From Ochromonas danica (Eukaryota; Sar; Chrysophyceae; Chromulinales; Chromulinaceae): a stretch of 64,000 nucleotides of DNA. Numbering within the stretch: position 1 is the first letter of the stretch; every line of letters starts with the position of its first letter. Below the pieces are notes generated by a model. That model ran no database searches, was not told where the DNA came from, and saw only the letters and a list, made by a program, of their open reading frames with translations. Shown here one piece after another: positions 1-11,011 of this stretch. Location of the stretch: positions 1-64,000 of the forward strand of contig VKHL01000128.1 of the NCBI GenBank assembly GCA_015146655.1, given 5' to 3'. A program made the translations under genes and the position numbers.

Positions 1-2
1 CC

Positions 3-242
3 AATTTTATCGCCACCATTGTTGAAGCGATGAATCTACCCTCACCAGTTCAAGTGGCATATCCATATGTTTCGTCTGTTTCTATTGGGGGTCGTCGTGT
101 CAATATCCAGTACGTGGAATGCTTAAAAAAATCATCGAGCTTTGTTTATAAGGTGGAGGTGGTAGCTGATGATGAATTCAAAGCCATGCTTCCTCAATTT
201 TTGACGGTGAAATATGTTGCTTTGGGGACTTGCTGTCAGTGA
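3..242 (+). CDS. C-terminal end of an unrecognised protein (partial)
   Basis: The frame is open from the first bases of the window to a TGA at 240-242, giving about 79 residues; the gene starts upstream of the window. An internal Met (position 30) should not be taken as the start, because the frame is open before it (it reads NFIATIVEAM into that Met). The segment alternates hydrophobic and polar residues (VAYPYVSSVSIGGRRVNIQY), suggesting beta structure, and ends in a short Cys-containing tail. I do not recognise the family. Being a last exon, it could also be cut by an intron I cannot see. Confidence 0.45.
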   Translation, partial: NFIATIVEAMNLPSPVQVAYPYVSSVSIGGRRVNIQYVECLKKSSSFVYKVEVVADDEFKAMLPQFLTVKYVALGTCCQ

Positions 243-665
243 CTATCCTATTGTATTACTACATAATTGTAAGTTATGATAATCACTAACATACTCTACA
301 GAATCTATATTAGCTGAATGACTTCTCTCTTCTTTTTATCATTACCATAGTGAAGGTCTCTTCTATGAGAAACTAATCCAAACAAACACGATCTATTCTG
401 ACTAAGTGATGCTTTAAAGGATTGATTCATTTAATATGGTAAACTAATCATCAAAATGTCTAACTTAGTTCTACGAGAAGAGCAACAAGGAGGGGAAGAC
501 AAGCAAGACATAATAATAAACACAAACATTATTATAGCTGGACTATGATACAATTTGTAGAATTAATGAAGGAAGACAAACCCTACATAACAACCAACAA
601 CTTGATTCATCAACAACATCCTTCATCTGCTAAGCCTAGCAAGGTCCTGATAGCCGTTAGTTAGA
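243..665. other. Intergenic, convergent 3' ends
   Basis: AT-rich spacer between the end of the first gene (+) and the end of the arrestin-like gene (-). It must hold the two 3' untranslated regions. I see no gene, RNA or repeat in it. Confidence 0.5.
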
Positions 666-3575
666 TCAAGCTGATTTGAAATATAATGGACAATACATCA
701 AATCCACCTCATTCTCAACAGTGAAATCTTCTTCAGGATCACGAATTACTCTCTGTGTACTACTTGATACAATTTGTAAACCTTGGAAAGCAGGATTACT
801 CTCTGGAGCATGGAAATACTCATTATCTCCACCACTTGAAGGATTAGTAGTCTGTGATGGTCGAGCTGGTGCTGGTACTGCAATGGGTGGATCAACAACA
901 CCCATTGATTGTGCTTCTACCACAGGTAGATTAGCATAACTGGCTGAAGAAGCACCGCTATAGTTCACAGAATTGCCGTAATTCGCTGTTAATGTCTGAG
1001 TAGATGGACTGGATTGAGCAGCTTCATGGTCATGCTGAGATGATGATGATGGTTGTGGTTGTCGACTCATTGGTAAAGCTGGTGTTTCTGGTGAAGCATA
1101 TTCCACACCAATGACTACACCATGACTGATTGGTAGACGTTGTGGTGTCATATAGATGTTATTGTTTGGAGTTGGACGAGCTTGAGGTGTGGAATTAATA
1201 TTTGTAGGATAAGATGGATATGATGATTGTTGTTGTTGTACTTGTGTTGATTGCATTTGTGGGTAAATCATTCCAACAGATGGTGCACCATAGCCATTAT
1301 TAGTCATCATGAAATTACCACCACTAACACCACTAACACCACCTAATCCAGAAATCACAGTCATTTGCATATGAGGAGTTTGTTGATTGGGATATCCAGG
1401 CATGGTAGACATTCCAATCATCATCTGCTGACCAACCATTCCCATTTGAACTGTAGTAGGATATTGCATTGAATTACCCATCATAACCATAGGATATTGT
1501 TGATGTTGTACTTGTGGTTGTTGCATTTGAATCATTTGATGCATCGCAGGAGGAGCAATTTGAGGATGTCGTGCCGCTTGCATTGCAGCGAAGATATCAC
1601 CACCTCGTTGCATATAATCATACACTGCTTTAGGCACTGTCGTCACTGACAATGGTATCATATAACTAAAGCGACGTGTTCCTTCACAATCCAACAAGCC
1701 AGGCACCCTCACTATTAACTCCACACACAGCTCATAACCCCACACGATGGGATCAAATGTCTTCCTTGACCATACTCCTCCATAGCGAGACACCTCGCCC
1801 AGCCATGTACTGTCTCGACCCAACCCTCCTGCATAGCTCGGAGGAACCACTGGAACCTGACTCACTATCTCTTGAACCAACATACCAGAACCCATTCCTC
1901 CCCCTGAGCCGTTGTTGAACACCACCGCTGGCATCTGCAGAGGTCGACGATACGTAAACGTCCTGCCATCCGCCCAACAACTCACCACCTGCTGAAATGT
2001 CACCGACAAAGACCGCCAATGCACAGACAGCTCTTGCCACTCCGATGAGATCTCCACCCGCAAACACACCTGCTCTCCAGGAGCATATGCTGATCGAGGT
2101 AACGACAGCTTCGTCGCCAGTCGACCTAAAGGACCCAAACACACCAAAGGACAGCACAACACATGCTGGTAGAACTCCACATGCCGATCCACCTGCTCTC
2201 GAGGAGTCACATATAATCCTGGGGCCTGGTGCTGCATCACTGTGAAGAACCGTCTCGTGGAGGGATCTGCCTTCCAAGCGATGTCGATATAGGCATACAC
2301 ACTATAGGCGATGTAGTCATCTCCCGAAAGACTCACCATTGACGATGGCAGATCTCGTGGCAGCTGGAAGGAGAAAGGAATGGAGAAGTGGCCTGCTGGC
2401 AGTTCGATCTCATTCACAGGCTCAGGCAGCGCCTTGCTCGTCGACACCATCTCTCCTACTGGCACTGCATAGGCCTGATCATCAACACCCCACCATCATG
2501 CAAACCAAAGCAGCAACCACATCCCATTACACACAGAGAGGGACAGAATTAGCATTCATCATCATATGACATCATAGGAGAAGCTATAAGAGAGAAGAGC
2601 GATATGAACTACCCTACCTGAACATAGACATCATTCTTGCTGAACCAATCTGCACTCCGCAGATTCAACGCCTTCTGAAGTTGGATGCGCAATCCCCGCA
2701 GCGGCTGCCCATGGACATCTCGAGGCTGAAGGCTGACCTCAACATCATCAATATCATCATCATCGTTAGCAGACCAATCAACACATAGAGACAGCCTAGC
2801 ATGGCATGACAAGGTATGGCATGGTAGTAGTTAGTTACCTGTCATCATAGTCCAGACGGAAGACCAGCGAGCTCTGCAGCTGTTGGCCTTTGCGGAACAA
2901 GCGCAGCTCCACACTCTCCTTGCCCACATGGTCTGCCACCCTCACCAACACCTCCCCCAACAAGTCATCCTTCTTGCACCAATCGTAGTCCATCACGCGA
3001 AGAATGACATGGTCACTTCCAGGGGGTAACCCCATGGACAGCAGCCCTTCGTCTGGAGCCCAAGGAGGGCCAAAGATCGCATTGCTGCCTGCATCTCGAA
3101 TCACTGCTGTCTTATGCACATTGCCAAAGACAGTTCTCTTGCAATTGCTATAGAACTGTTTATGACTATGACTTTGACGATTATCACCTGATCCAGTTTC
3201 AAAATAACACGATCCTTTGCCTTGGAGATGAATACGAACACCTCGACATTTAACAGATGTGCTTGAATTTAAGAGAAGTTCCCCCTAGGTTAGTAAGGAA
3301 GGGTCAGTGTATGTGTTATTAGTACGTGTGTGTCAGTGTGTGTGCGTTGATGTTTGTGTATGAATCAGTGTGTAAGTGTATCAGAATGTATCAGTACGTG
3401 TGCATTAGTGTGCGCATCAGTGTGTGTGTGTGTGTGTGTGTCAATGTTAGTGCATTTCACTTACTTTTAGTGTATCGCCAGGGAAATAAACATCACGTTC
3501 TAAGAGAACTTGAAAACGATCTGGTCGATATCGTACTGCTGTTTGATTTGATCCTATGAAAGGTATAATTCTCAT
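666..3575 (-). CDS. Arrestin-domain protein with an inserted C2-like domain
   Basis: Four exons: 3575-3465, 3284-2839, 2795-2618 and 2474-666. All phases fit and give 847 codons. Seen: an arrestin N-domain opening (RDVYFPGDTLK, then GELLLNSSTSVKCRGVRIHL after the first intron), a C2-like insert, then the rest of the arrestin N-fold (LPAGHFSIPFSFQLP) and an arrestin C-domain (LPRSAYAPGEQVCLRVEISS). The last roughly 330 residues are a Gln/Met/Ser/Pro-rich low-complexity tail. Arrestin-fold proteins of this kind are usually adaptors for membrane cargo and ubiquitin ligases, and C2 domains bind membranes, so a trafficking adaptor is likely. The frame stays open for some 40 codons upstream of the chosen ATG (3575), so an extra 5' coding exon is possible. 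Introns are 180, 43 and 143 nt. The first holds a TG microsatellite. Confidence 0.85.
3419..3440. repeat. TG dinucleotide microsatellite in an intron
   Basis: An uninterrupted run of TG, flanked by degenerate TGTG/AGTG-rich sequence from about 3306, lies inside the first intron of the arrestin-like gene. The long open frame it produces on the + strand is a repeat artefact. Confidence 0.85.
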
Positions 3576-4071
3576 GATAATCTCACGATAAGCTATAATC
3601 AATTTATTATCAGTAAGCTTAGTATGATGATTATTGATGAAATTTTCAAAATCCTCTTCGTTGGCATGAGATGAAACGGAATCGATTAAGTTAACAAGGG
3701 ATGTTTAACTTAATAAATTCTTGATAACCACTCAGCGCCGTGGGAAGTTAAAGGAAGTGGGGAAGTTAAAGTATTGGGTACGAGAAGGATATTATTGTGG
3801 TTGCGTGGGGAAGTAATTTGTGTGGCAGGGCAGGCAGCCATCACTCTAGCCATCACATCGTTGAGATTTATCACAGACAGCAAAGGTAAGAGAAAAGAAA
3901 AATTAATTGAAATGAATGAGATATAGAAAGAAAGAGAGCGACCTTGTTTTGCTATGGTGCTTTCTTTTTGTCGTATCTTTTTGTTTTCTTTCTGTTCTGA
4001 TCCTTTCTGGAAAAATACCAAAATTCTGTTTTCACTGTATTGACTGATTGTATTCTGTATGATATTTAGCA

Positions 4072-4321
4072 ATGGGAGGAAAGGCTCTTCTGAACAGTCA
4101 TCCTAAGAAGGAGAACGGCTCCAAGGGCGCTCGTCGCTGCAGAGTTTGCGGTAAGACCGTTCTCTCATCTGTCCTTCTCTCTCACACTCACTCACCTTGG
4201 TGACAAACACTTTCCCTCTATAGGCAACCAGCAGGCCATCATCCGCAAGTATCACTTGAACATGTGCCGTCAGTGCTTCCGTGAGAGAGCCCCTGATATC
4301 GGATTCATCAAGTACAACTAA
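4072..4321 (+). CDS. RPS29: 40S ribosomal protein S29 (uS14)
   Basis: Two exons, 4072-4150 and 4224-4321, with a 73-nt GT-AG intron, giving a 58-residue protein (the family is usually 56). It begins [13 protein letters not shown] and carries the zinc ligands CRVC and CRQC, then ends [11 protein letters not shown]; this is the eukaryotic uS14 signature of the small subunit head. A second intron appears to sit in the 5' leader (donor GTAAGA at 3886, acceptor TTTAG just before the ATG), a layout common in ribosomal protein genes. The ATG is only two bases after that acceptor. Upstream, GTTAAC/AAGTTAA motifs lie between this gene and the divergent arrestin-like gene. Confidence 0.96.
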
Positions 4322-4594
4322 ATGGATGTTGATGTTGTCACTGTATCTCTTTGTATACACCACACTCAACTGCCCTTCTCCACTGCCCCCTGGCTTGTGC
4401 TAAAGTGATGCTAAGTCTAATTCACCACAATAACAACGAGCTAACTCTTTCTTTCATCTACTCGATCTCTAACCCTCCATCACACAATAACCAACTAACA
4501 CTGTGACCCCAAGCCTTTCCTGTTCAATGTCAAGTCAAAACATCAGGAGAGAAAGAAAAGTGATTTGATTTGATAGTTTAAGTTAGTCATCCAT

Positions 4595-5653
4595 TCACAG
4601 AATTTTAAAGCAATACTCGCATTCCAAAGCTCCATCTTCGGGTAAATCTGTGCAGTGAACAGCATTGAGAATTCGATCAATACCATACTTGGCACGTAGT
4701 GAATTGGGTCGCAGTTCTTTGGCAAGGTCAATGTCCCAAGGACCTGCAGTAACACGGAATGTCTCCACAGCCTGTTGTGCTCGCAATTCCAAAGCAATAG
4801 ACAATCCTGTCGCCAATTGAATGACATGGTCCCCATATTCAGGAACCACTCCTTTATAAACTTCATAAAACTCTTCCGCTTGGCTTTTGTCAAAGAGTAA
4901 TGATCGTGCCGCGGAGATTTCATATCCCTGGCTAATAATCTCATCAATGATGACCCCCACCTGCTTAGCCTTGACTGCATGCGGTTTAATCAAACAACAC
5001 GTGCAACTATCTAATGTTGCCGTGACACCTCCTTGTCGAGGATCCAAGACAATCCCTTGTAAGGCAGAAGTCTGGTAGACATTCTGACTAACCCAGAAGG
5101 TCAGCCCTTGTTGTTGCTTGAACTTCTTCTCCAGCCCACCTGCCCTATTTATACCATCTTCTCCTTGAACAAGGACTCCAAGAGCTACTCCATCTGTTAA
5201 AGGACGCAATGAAGAAGAAGAGACTTCCAAAATCTGTCCCAGTCGATCCACTTCATTCGGTGAAATGAGGAAAGTCTGTAATTGAACAATTTGTAACTCT
5301 TGCTGTACGACATTTAAAATCTTTCCCCATTCTGAATAGGTAGTAGCAGGGAGAAGAAAGAGAGCAGGTTGACATTGTTTATCTAATCGTTCTTTGGTCT
5401 TGAGGTCACCATAGTCAATAATATCCAGATCGCGGGAATACAAAACAACTTTCCCGCCAACAAAGAAGTCCTCCCGTGTTAGATGAGGTGGACAAGGTGA
5501 TTTCTTGAGGAAGATCTTTTTCGACTTGAAGTCAATCATTTCAGCCATTTGTTGGTCAGGGAAGTATTTCAAGAGATATTGTTTCTTCATCTGAGGTAGT
5601 GGGTCATACCATTCCACTACAAAGAGTAAAGAATCATCATTACGAGCTGCCAT
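4595..5653 (-). CDS. NME7: Nucleoside diphosphate kinase 7-like axonemal protein
   Basis: A single exon of 352 codons. The ATG at 5653 (MAARNDD) is preferred over in-frame upstream TTG/GTG codons. The N-terminal ~90 residues are a DM10 domain (FVVEWYDPLP ... YSRDLDIIDYGD). Two NDK units follow. The second is well kept: CLIKPHAV near its start and the active-site His in NAVHCTD followed by LPEDGALECEYCF. The first unit is degenerate, with no KPD and no active-site His segment that I can find. NME7 binds the gamma-tubulin ring complex and lies inside axonemal doublet microtubules, so the gene points to a motile cilium. It converges on RPS29 with about 270 bp between stops. Confidence 0.93.
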   Translation of the reverse strand: MAARNDDSLLFVVEWYDPLPQMKKQYLLKYFPDQQMAEMIDFKSKKIFLKKSPCPPHLTREDFFVGGKVVLYSRDLDIIDYGDLKTKERLDKQCQPALFLLPATTYSEWGKILNVVQQELQIVQLQTFLISPNEVDRLGQILEVSSSSLRPLTDGVALGVLVQGEDGINRAGGLEKKFKQQQGLTFWVSQNVYQTSALQGIVLDPRQGGVTATLDSCTCCLIKPHAVKAKQVGVIIDEIISQGYEISAARSLLFDKSQAEEFYEVYKGVVPEYGDHVIQLATGLSIALELRAQQAVETFRVTAGPWDIDLAKELRPNSLRAKYGIDRILNAVHCTDLPEDGALECEYCFKIL

Positions 5654-6125
5654 CGTCACCAATGTCTGACTTGTTCTAAAGCTATTTTATGAATTGGAAT
5701 GACCTAGGAAGGTTCAGCTAATGAGCTAATAAGACCGAAAGCAATATTATTGTACTTTGATTTCAGATGAAAACGGTCAGGTTATAATCAAAAACTGTTT
5801 CTTCCCCGCGGAAAACTGCTTCTCTGTAGTCCACCTCATACACAACCACATTGAACCCAAAACTTAACCCACATTGATCAAGAGAGAATTTTGCAAAAAT
5901 GCCATCGTTTCGCATTGCGAGCAAATTGGCTGAATTACACACCTATTGAGATAAGCTCCAGTCGGATCCAATAGTATTTTAAACTGTCTCATTATAGTCT
6001 TTAGATTAGCGCCACTACAGCTTAAATGAAAATAAAGGTTTGTGCAGAGGATACATAGCAGATAGCCACTGCATCAAACAATACAGTGTCATTGTATACC
6101 AGATACACACAGAGATACATGTGGG
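5654..6125. other. Intergenic
   Basis: Upstream region of NME7 and downstream region of the small spliced gene. AT-rich. A 16-codon ATG frame near 5899 is too short to support. Nothing else seen. Confidence 0.4.
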
Positions 6126-6361
6126 CTAGATCTGACTGGAGAGGTAGTTCGTCGCGAAGTCCATACCCATGTAGCGCAGATAGTCTTCAACATTGAGGTC
6201 AGCGAGGTACTGGTCAGTGCAGCGTTGCAGAGCACTACTTTATGACAGCTTACCCTCAGCGTTGCAGTCTCCACTTGTTGGAGTATTCCTCCACGTAGAA
6301 GACATCGTAGGGCATCTAGCGACTCCTCTGCCAGGTCATCATCTGAGGGCATAGTGTGCAT
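6126..6361 (-). CDS. Small unrecognised protein, two exons
   Basis: Start ATG at 6361 (MHTMPSDDDLAEESLDAL). Exon 1 is 6361-6254. A 44-nt intron (GTAAGC...CCAG, 6253-6210) joins in phase to exon 2 (6209-6126), reading YLADLNVEDYLRYMGMDF and ending at TAG. The product is about 63 residues, acidic and helical. Without splicing, the frame runs into a basic, unlikely sequence, while exon 2 in the spliced frame has ordinary composition, which is the main support for the intron. No family recognised. Confidence 0.5.
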
Positions 6362-6424
6362 CTGATAAAATGCTAAATCAAAATTAAATCGGTTCGATGC
6401 GAACGAAATAACTATAAAAACTAA

Positions 6425-6939
6425 TCAAGTTTCCGCGCAAGAATGACGATCTCTGCCAATTAAACCTGGTCTCTCCAGCAAAGTTTGAATCCCAGCCTTC
6501 ACCTCGACCATGTCAGCCATCACCTGGGTTATGTCAGCCTTCACCTGGGTTATGTCAGCCTTCACCTGGGCCATGTCCTTCTCGAGTTGCACGATTCTCT
6601 TGAATCCGTCTTGGCCAAGAATAGAACACTCTCGTTCCAGCATGTTTCTCAGAAAACGTCCGTGACGGAGGCGATGAAGACATGCCAGCTGGTCGTACTA
6701 ATCCCCAGTCTCGAAATTCGAGGTTTTCTCCCGAGAAAGTCCAGAAAGACGGGTTTCATCAAGTGTGAAAACCAACGGTTTTTAAAACATTCTTTTTCAG
6801 TGTTTTCAAAGAGCAATTTCTGTCTTTTCCAGCTTCTCCTGCCAAAATCTATTTGTTGTCTGATTGAAGCATTGATATCTTCTGAATCTTGTTTAGGTCG
6901 CCGAAATGAGTGAGTAGGTCCAAGGGCTTCATTATACAA
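6425..6939 (-). CDS. Possible small coiled-coil gene, structure uncertain
   Basis: Two open frames in different phases. The downstream one (6643-6425, ATG start, 72 residues) is a heptad coiled coil with near-perfect 7-residue repeats (KADITQV twice, then variants) encoded by 21-bp tandem repeats at about 6505-6577. The upstream one (6939-6649, 96 residues) is basic and has no recognised domain. They could be two exons of one gene or unrelated. I could not find a convincing splice pair. The repeat also opens the antisense frame, so coding is not certain. Confidence 0.3.
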
Positions 6940-7243
6940 TTAAACCAAAAGAAAGGATCGATTCAGAAATTTCTTTCGTTACAACGAAGATAAAGCAAAT
7001 GTTTAAACAACTGTTTGAAAATTCGCGCAAATAATAGTCAAGGATTAACAATAAAATGTGATTGAAGAGAAGTTGATTTCGAAGATATTTTCACTGTGTT
7101 TGTGCCTTTGCGGACCGCTCGACATTCAGTAGATTACAACTCAACTACAGTCGCTATCGATTGTAAACTGTTTAACGAAGAAAGATTCAATTCAATCATT
7201 TATCAAACTCATCCATGAAAAATTTGCCCATCAGCCAGCTTAA

Positions 7244-10200
7244 CTAAGCAACGACGATACTATTCCATTCACGACCTTGCCCATTTCCGAAGTCGTACTG
7301 CATGGTCATATCATAAGCACCACAGCCTCCAATCAAAATCCAATCTCCACTTTGAATCTCACATGGAAGCATCAATCCAGATGAACCCAGACCACAGCTG
7401 CCCACTCCAGCACCATTCATCCAGCCATTCGTTTTACCGACGAGTATGTCAAACTCCATGCAAGTACGTCCCCAGATTTCATCTTCACCCAGTCTTTCCA
7501 GCTTCAACCATTGACTTTCAGCCTTCTTGTTCGAAGAAGTATGAGGTCGCCAAAAGATTGGATGGATATGAGGAATAGATATCTCAGCAATAGACGCATC
7601 GACGATTATAGCACGACTAATAGCTCGACATGTTCCTTTCTCCCCGTTACACGGAATAGGAGCTCGAGTCACATCAAGCTCGCGTACTTCCAATACTCGA
7701 CAGAGAACAGATGCAATTGGTTCAGAGATACACTTCCCTAGTTCATAGAAGATAGTCAAAGTATGATCGCCAATCTTGGCATGTTCCACAAGACAGTCTG
7801 CAAGTAAATGTTGCATTTCATGTTGCGCTACAGTCTCTGCTTCCAAAACATTGGGTTGCCACCCTCCTCCAAAATCCATCACTTCTAGAACTTTTCCGGA
7901 AAGCACGGCAATACGTTGAGCAAGAGCCCAAGCACCGCGAGCAATAGACTTCCACTTGCGACTTCCCATTCCAGGAGCAGAGGAAGCAAAATGAACTTGA
8001 CCACCAAATTTAACACCTTGAGGAAGATGATCTCGCAAGAGACTAGCAACCGCAAGAATAACTTGCGGATTACTACCATCTATACCAAAACGAGACTGAT
8101 TACTGCTATCTGGCGGTTGAAATCTTACTCCAACGACCCCCGCCCTTAGATAATCATTGGGGTCATTAATTCGTCTGAGGATCGTTTTCAGATCCCCTAT
8201 AGAGTCTGCAAAGATTGCCTTCAATCTCAATCCATCTCGCTGGCATTTATAATTGTTCAGAACACTTCTCGCAGATGGTGTCTTCCCTTCCCAGAACTTT
8301 CCAGGACCAACCAGGAGAATTTGATTGGGTTGATAACCAACATCTAAAGCAGCCCCCACTTCAGCCATAGAAATGCATTCTGCTCCGTAACCACGATCTC
8401 TTGCTTGAGATAGAAGTAATCTATGAGGCTGAGTTTTCACAGAGATATGAAGCTGAATCGCGAGAGGTAACGAAGGTGCGCTGTTGCTCACATTTGTTAA
8501 CATAGTTTTGAAAAGCTGATCATAGGATTCCAAGGATCGCGTGGCCAATTCACTAGAAATCAGATATGTTGGTGTAAGCAGGCTGCCTTGCCGCGCTTCA
8601 TAATCAGACAATAAGTGATCTGTTGATTCCAAAGCAACTTCCCACCATTGTTTCGATAATCTATTGCGATCTAGTTCACTATTGTCTGATGATAATAAAG
8701 AGTTGATAGCTTCATTTGGATACTCTATTGCTCCGTTTTCTTTTGTTGCAGATAAATTATGAAAAGAAAGCACCACCTCTTCATGAGCGATACTACTGCT
8801 GCTTGAAGAACAGCCTCTGTTGATTGCTTTGGTAGTAGAGCAGCTCCCCAAGTTTGACAAAGAAGCAGTGATAGGAATCTCAATATGCTTGACTTCTTGC
8901 TCATATACAGATCGTGTGAAACTAATAGGCAGTACTGAGGCATACTTTTCATACGACCATCGACCTTTGCCTTCTTTCCGATAAAGTAAAGCATGCTCAA
9001 TTAAGTCTCCTGGTAAATTACAGCCCGCCAAAGATCCTCCAAAGATCCATGCAGGAAAGCGAGGGTTGAAGTCAATAATGTACCATTTGTTCTTCTTATC
9101 ATCCAAGCCTTCAGCCAGAACTTCAATAAACTCCAATTCTCCCCCACCAGTCCAATTAGAAGATCGTACAAAATAAGCCAATGTTGGAATGAAAGACTCC
9201 TCCACGGCTTCCACTCGTGCTGACCAGACCTTCCCGCCATACGTGAGATTTATTTTTCTAATCTGGACACATCCTGTAAGTTCTCCTGAAACTGCTGCGA
9301 ACGCAATTGTCTTTTCTTGCCCTTGTATATATTGCTGAATAAATATCTGACCATTTTGATCGTGAGATAGAAAATGGAAAAGCTCTTGCAATAAAGTGTT
9401 CCAATCAATGCAAACCTTCGCTTTATTCACTGAGGTCTTCAGCAGAACAGGAAACGAAACTTGCTCACAAAACTTATTGATATCTTGTAAGACTTCAACG
9501 AGAGGTCGATCCATCATTTCAACAATAAGATAATCAGGAATAGCAAAGCAGCCCATTCCAACTGCCCCTTCAATGATTGGCTTCTGTACTAGAGCTATTA
9601 CAGCTTGATCAGGGCACAAGATTCTTTGACAAGTATTGCGATAGAGGGACATCTTATTTTCTTTCAAGTCACAGTCTTTGAGAGAAGATAAAGCTCTTTG
9701 CAAAGCACTTTTCTTTGCAGAGAGGAAGTAAACATCGCTATCTGAGCACTATCAAGAACACACAGTTGGGTAATGCCTGTCCAACAAAAGTTTTGCCAAA
9801 ACATGTACACAACTCACCGGAAGAATAAAGCTATCAAAGGAACAATCAGAGGGAAGAGCAATAATCCTTGATGGTTCATTGACCATCATCATGATAGATT
9901 CCCACAGTTGCTCCTCCGCAAGTTCATCTTCACGAAGCTCTTCGATATGATTGAAATTGCCGAGGCGGTAAAGAGGGGCTTCGATGGTAGGTAAATATCC
10001 TGAGGCCAGCTTTCTATAACAGCTCAAATGGACAATATCATCGAAAACGGGGTCCTGCAAACCGCTCATAGGGTTGCCTTCAGCATCATCAATACCCACA
10101 AGAAGAAGATTATCTTCCATATTTGACTTTTTCTGCTCCTTGAACCAAGCTTTCAAACACCGGGCAGTACCCACACCTGGCATTGGATTATTCCCCATAT

Positions 10201-11011
10201 TACAACCAGAAATGAAAACAATGAGTTGTTTTGGAGTCAAAGAGACTTCTTCACTATTACCAACACAGTTGCAGTGCTCTTCTAAACCTAATGCTCGAGG
10301 AATATTGAGCCACTCCATAATAGGCAGCCTCAGCTTTCCATCCCACATAACATATTCATTTATTTGTTTAGCATGGACAGGATTTATTCGAACGGCCAAG
10401 ACACTATCAAGACATCCAATCTGTGAAGGACACATAATCCATTTACCATAGTCCCAAACTCTTAAATGACGTGAGATCTGCGAGTAAATACCAATGCATT
10501 GGTGATAAGTAGCTCTTTCTCGCAACCAATGAGTATAGAGATGTGCATTAGCTCCATACTCTCTCTGAACGGTCTGTTCGGTCAGTGCGTTATCACGCCT
10601 ATTCCCAACTTTGATTAACTGTACGCTAGCAAAAGCCAAATTATCGAACGCACTGCTATCAGGGATCGAAGAGAAGGAGGTGCTTTGATGATGATGATTC
10701 TTCCAAATCTTGAGTGCTCTCAGAGCCAGAGCTGTCATTGCTCCACAATCCAAATCATTCGGAAATTGTAGCATATGGCACAAATATTTTTCAAAATGTA
10801 TTCCCCATTGGAATGAAGAGGAGAGATAGGTCAAGACACCTTGTATACCATCCTGTGACTTCCCACCAGCAGAAATCACGGCAGCTTCGAATGCGCCCAT
10901 AGCAGCAGCACAACAAGGAGCCATGGTACTACCTTGAAAATGAAAACACACATCGAAGTTAGGCAAAAAATCTTCTTCTATTAGTTCCTTAACAGCATCT
11001 TCTACAGACAT
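7244..11011 (-). CDS. Multi-domain enzyme: transglutaminase-like, ATP-grasp and PLP decarboxylase
   Basis: Two exons (11011-9818 and 9748-7244) with a 69-nt GTGAGT...ATAG intron in phase, 1232 residues. Seen in order: residues about 10-215 have a Cys-His-Asp pattern (LDCGAMTAL, TYHQCIGIY, RVWDYGKWI) like transglutaminase/papain-type folds. Residues about 255-400 resemble a pre-ATP-grasp domain (FISGCNMGNNPMPGVGTA, LVGIDDAEGNPMSG). Residues about 400-690 are ATP-grasp (PVLLKTS, QQYIQGQEKTIAFA, metal ligands IIDFNPRFP). Residues about 770-1225 are a fold-III PLP decarboxylase of the ODC/DapDC family with the PLP lysine in HISVKTQP, HFASSAPG, DFGGGWQP, YELGKCISEP, catalytic-type Cys in GRTCMEFD, and GGCGAYDM. 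The combination suggests amide ligation plus decarboxylation of an amino acid. The substrate is unknown. The ATG at 11011 is used, not an upstream GTG. Confidence 0.85.

Noticed and set aside
1753-2277. 174-codon minus-strand frame
   Set aside because: Lies wholly inside the arrestin C-domain exon in another frame; composition is that of a shadow.
3326-3559. + frame rich in Val/Cys
   Set aside because: Produced by the TG microsatellite in an intron of the arrestin-like gene.
3710-4072. 120-codon minus-strand frame upstream of RPS29
   Set aside because: Overlaps the RPS29 leader and its intron; no domain, AT-rich filler composition.
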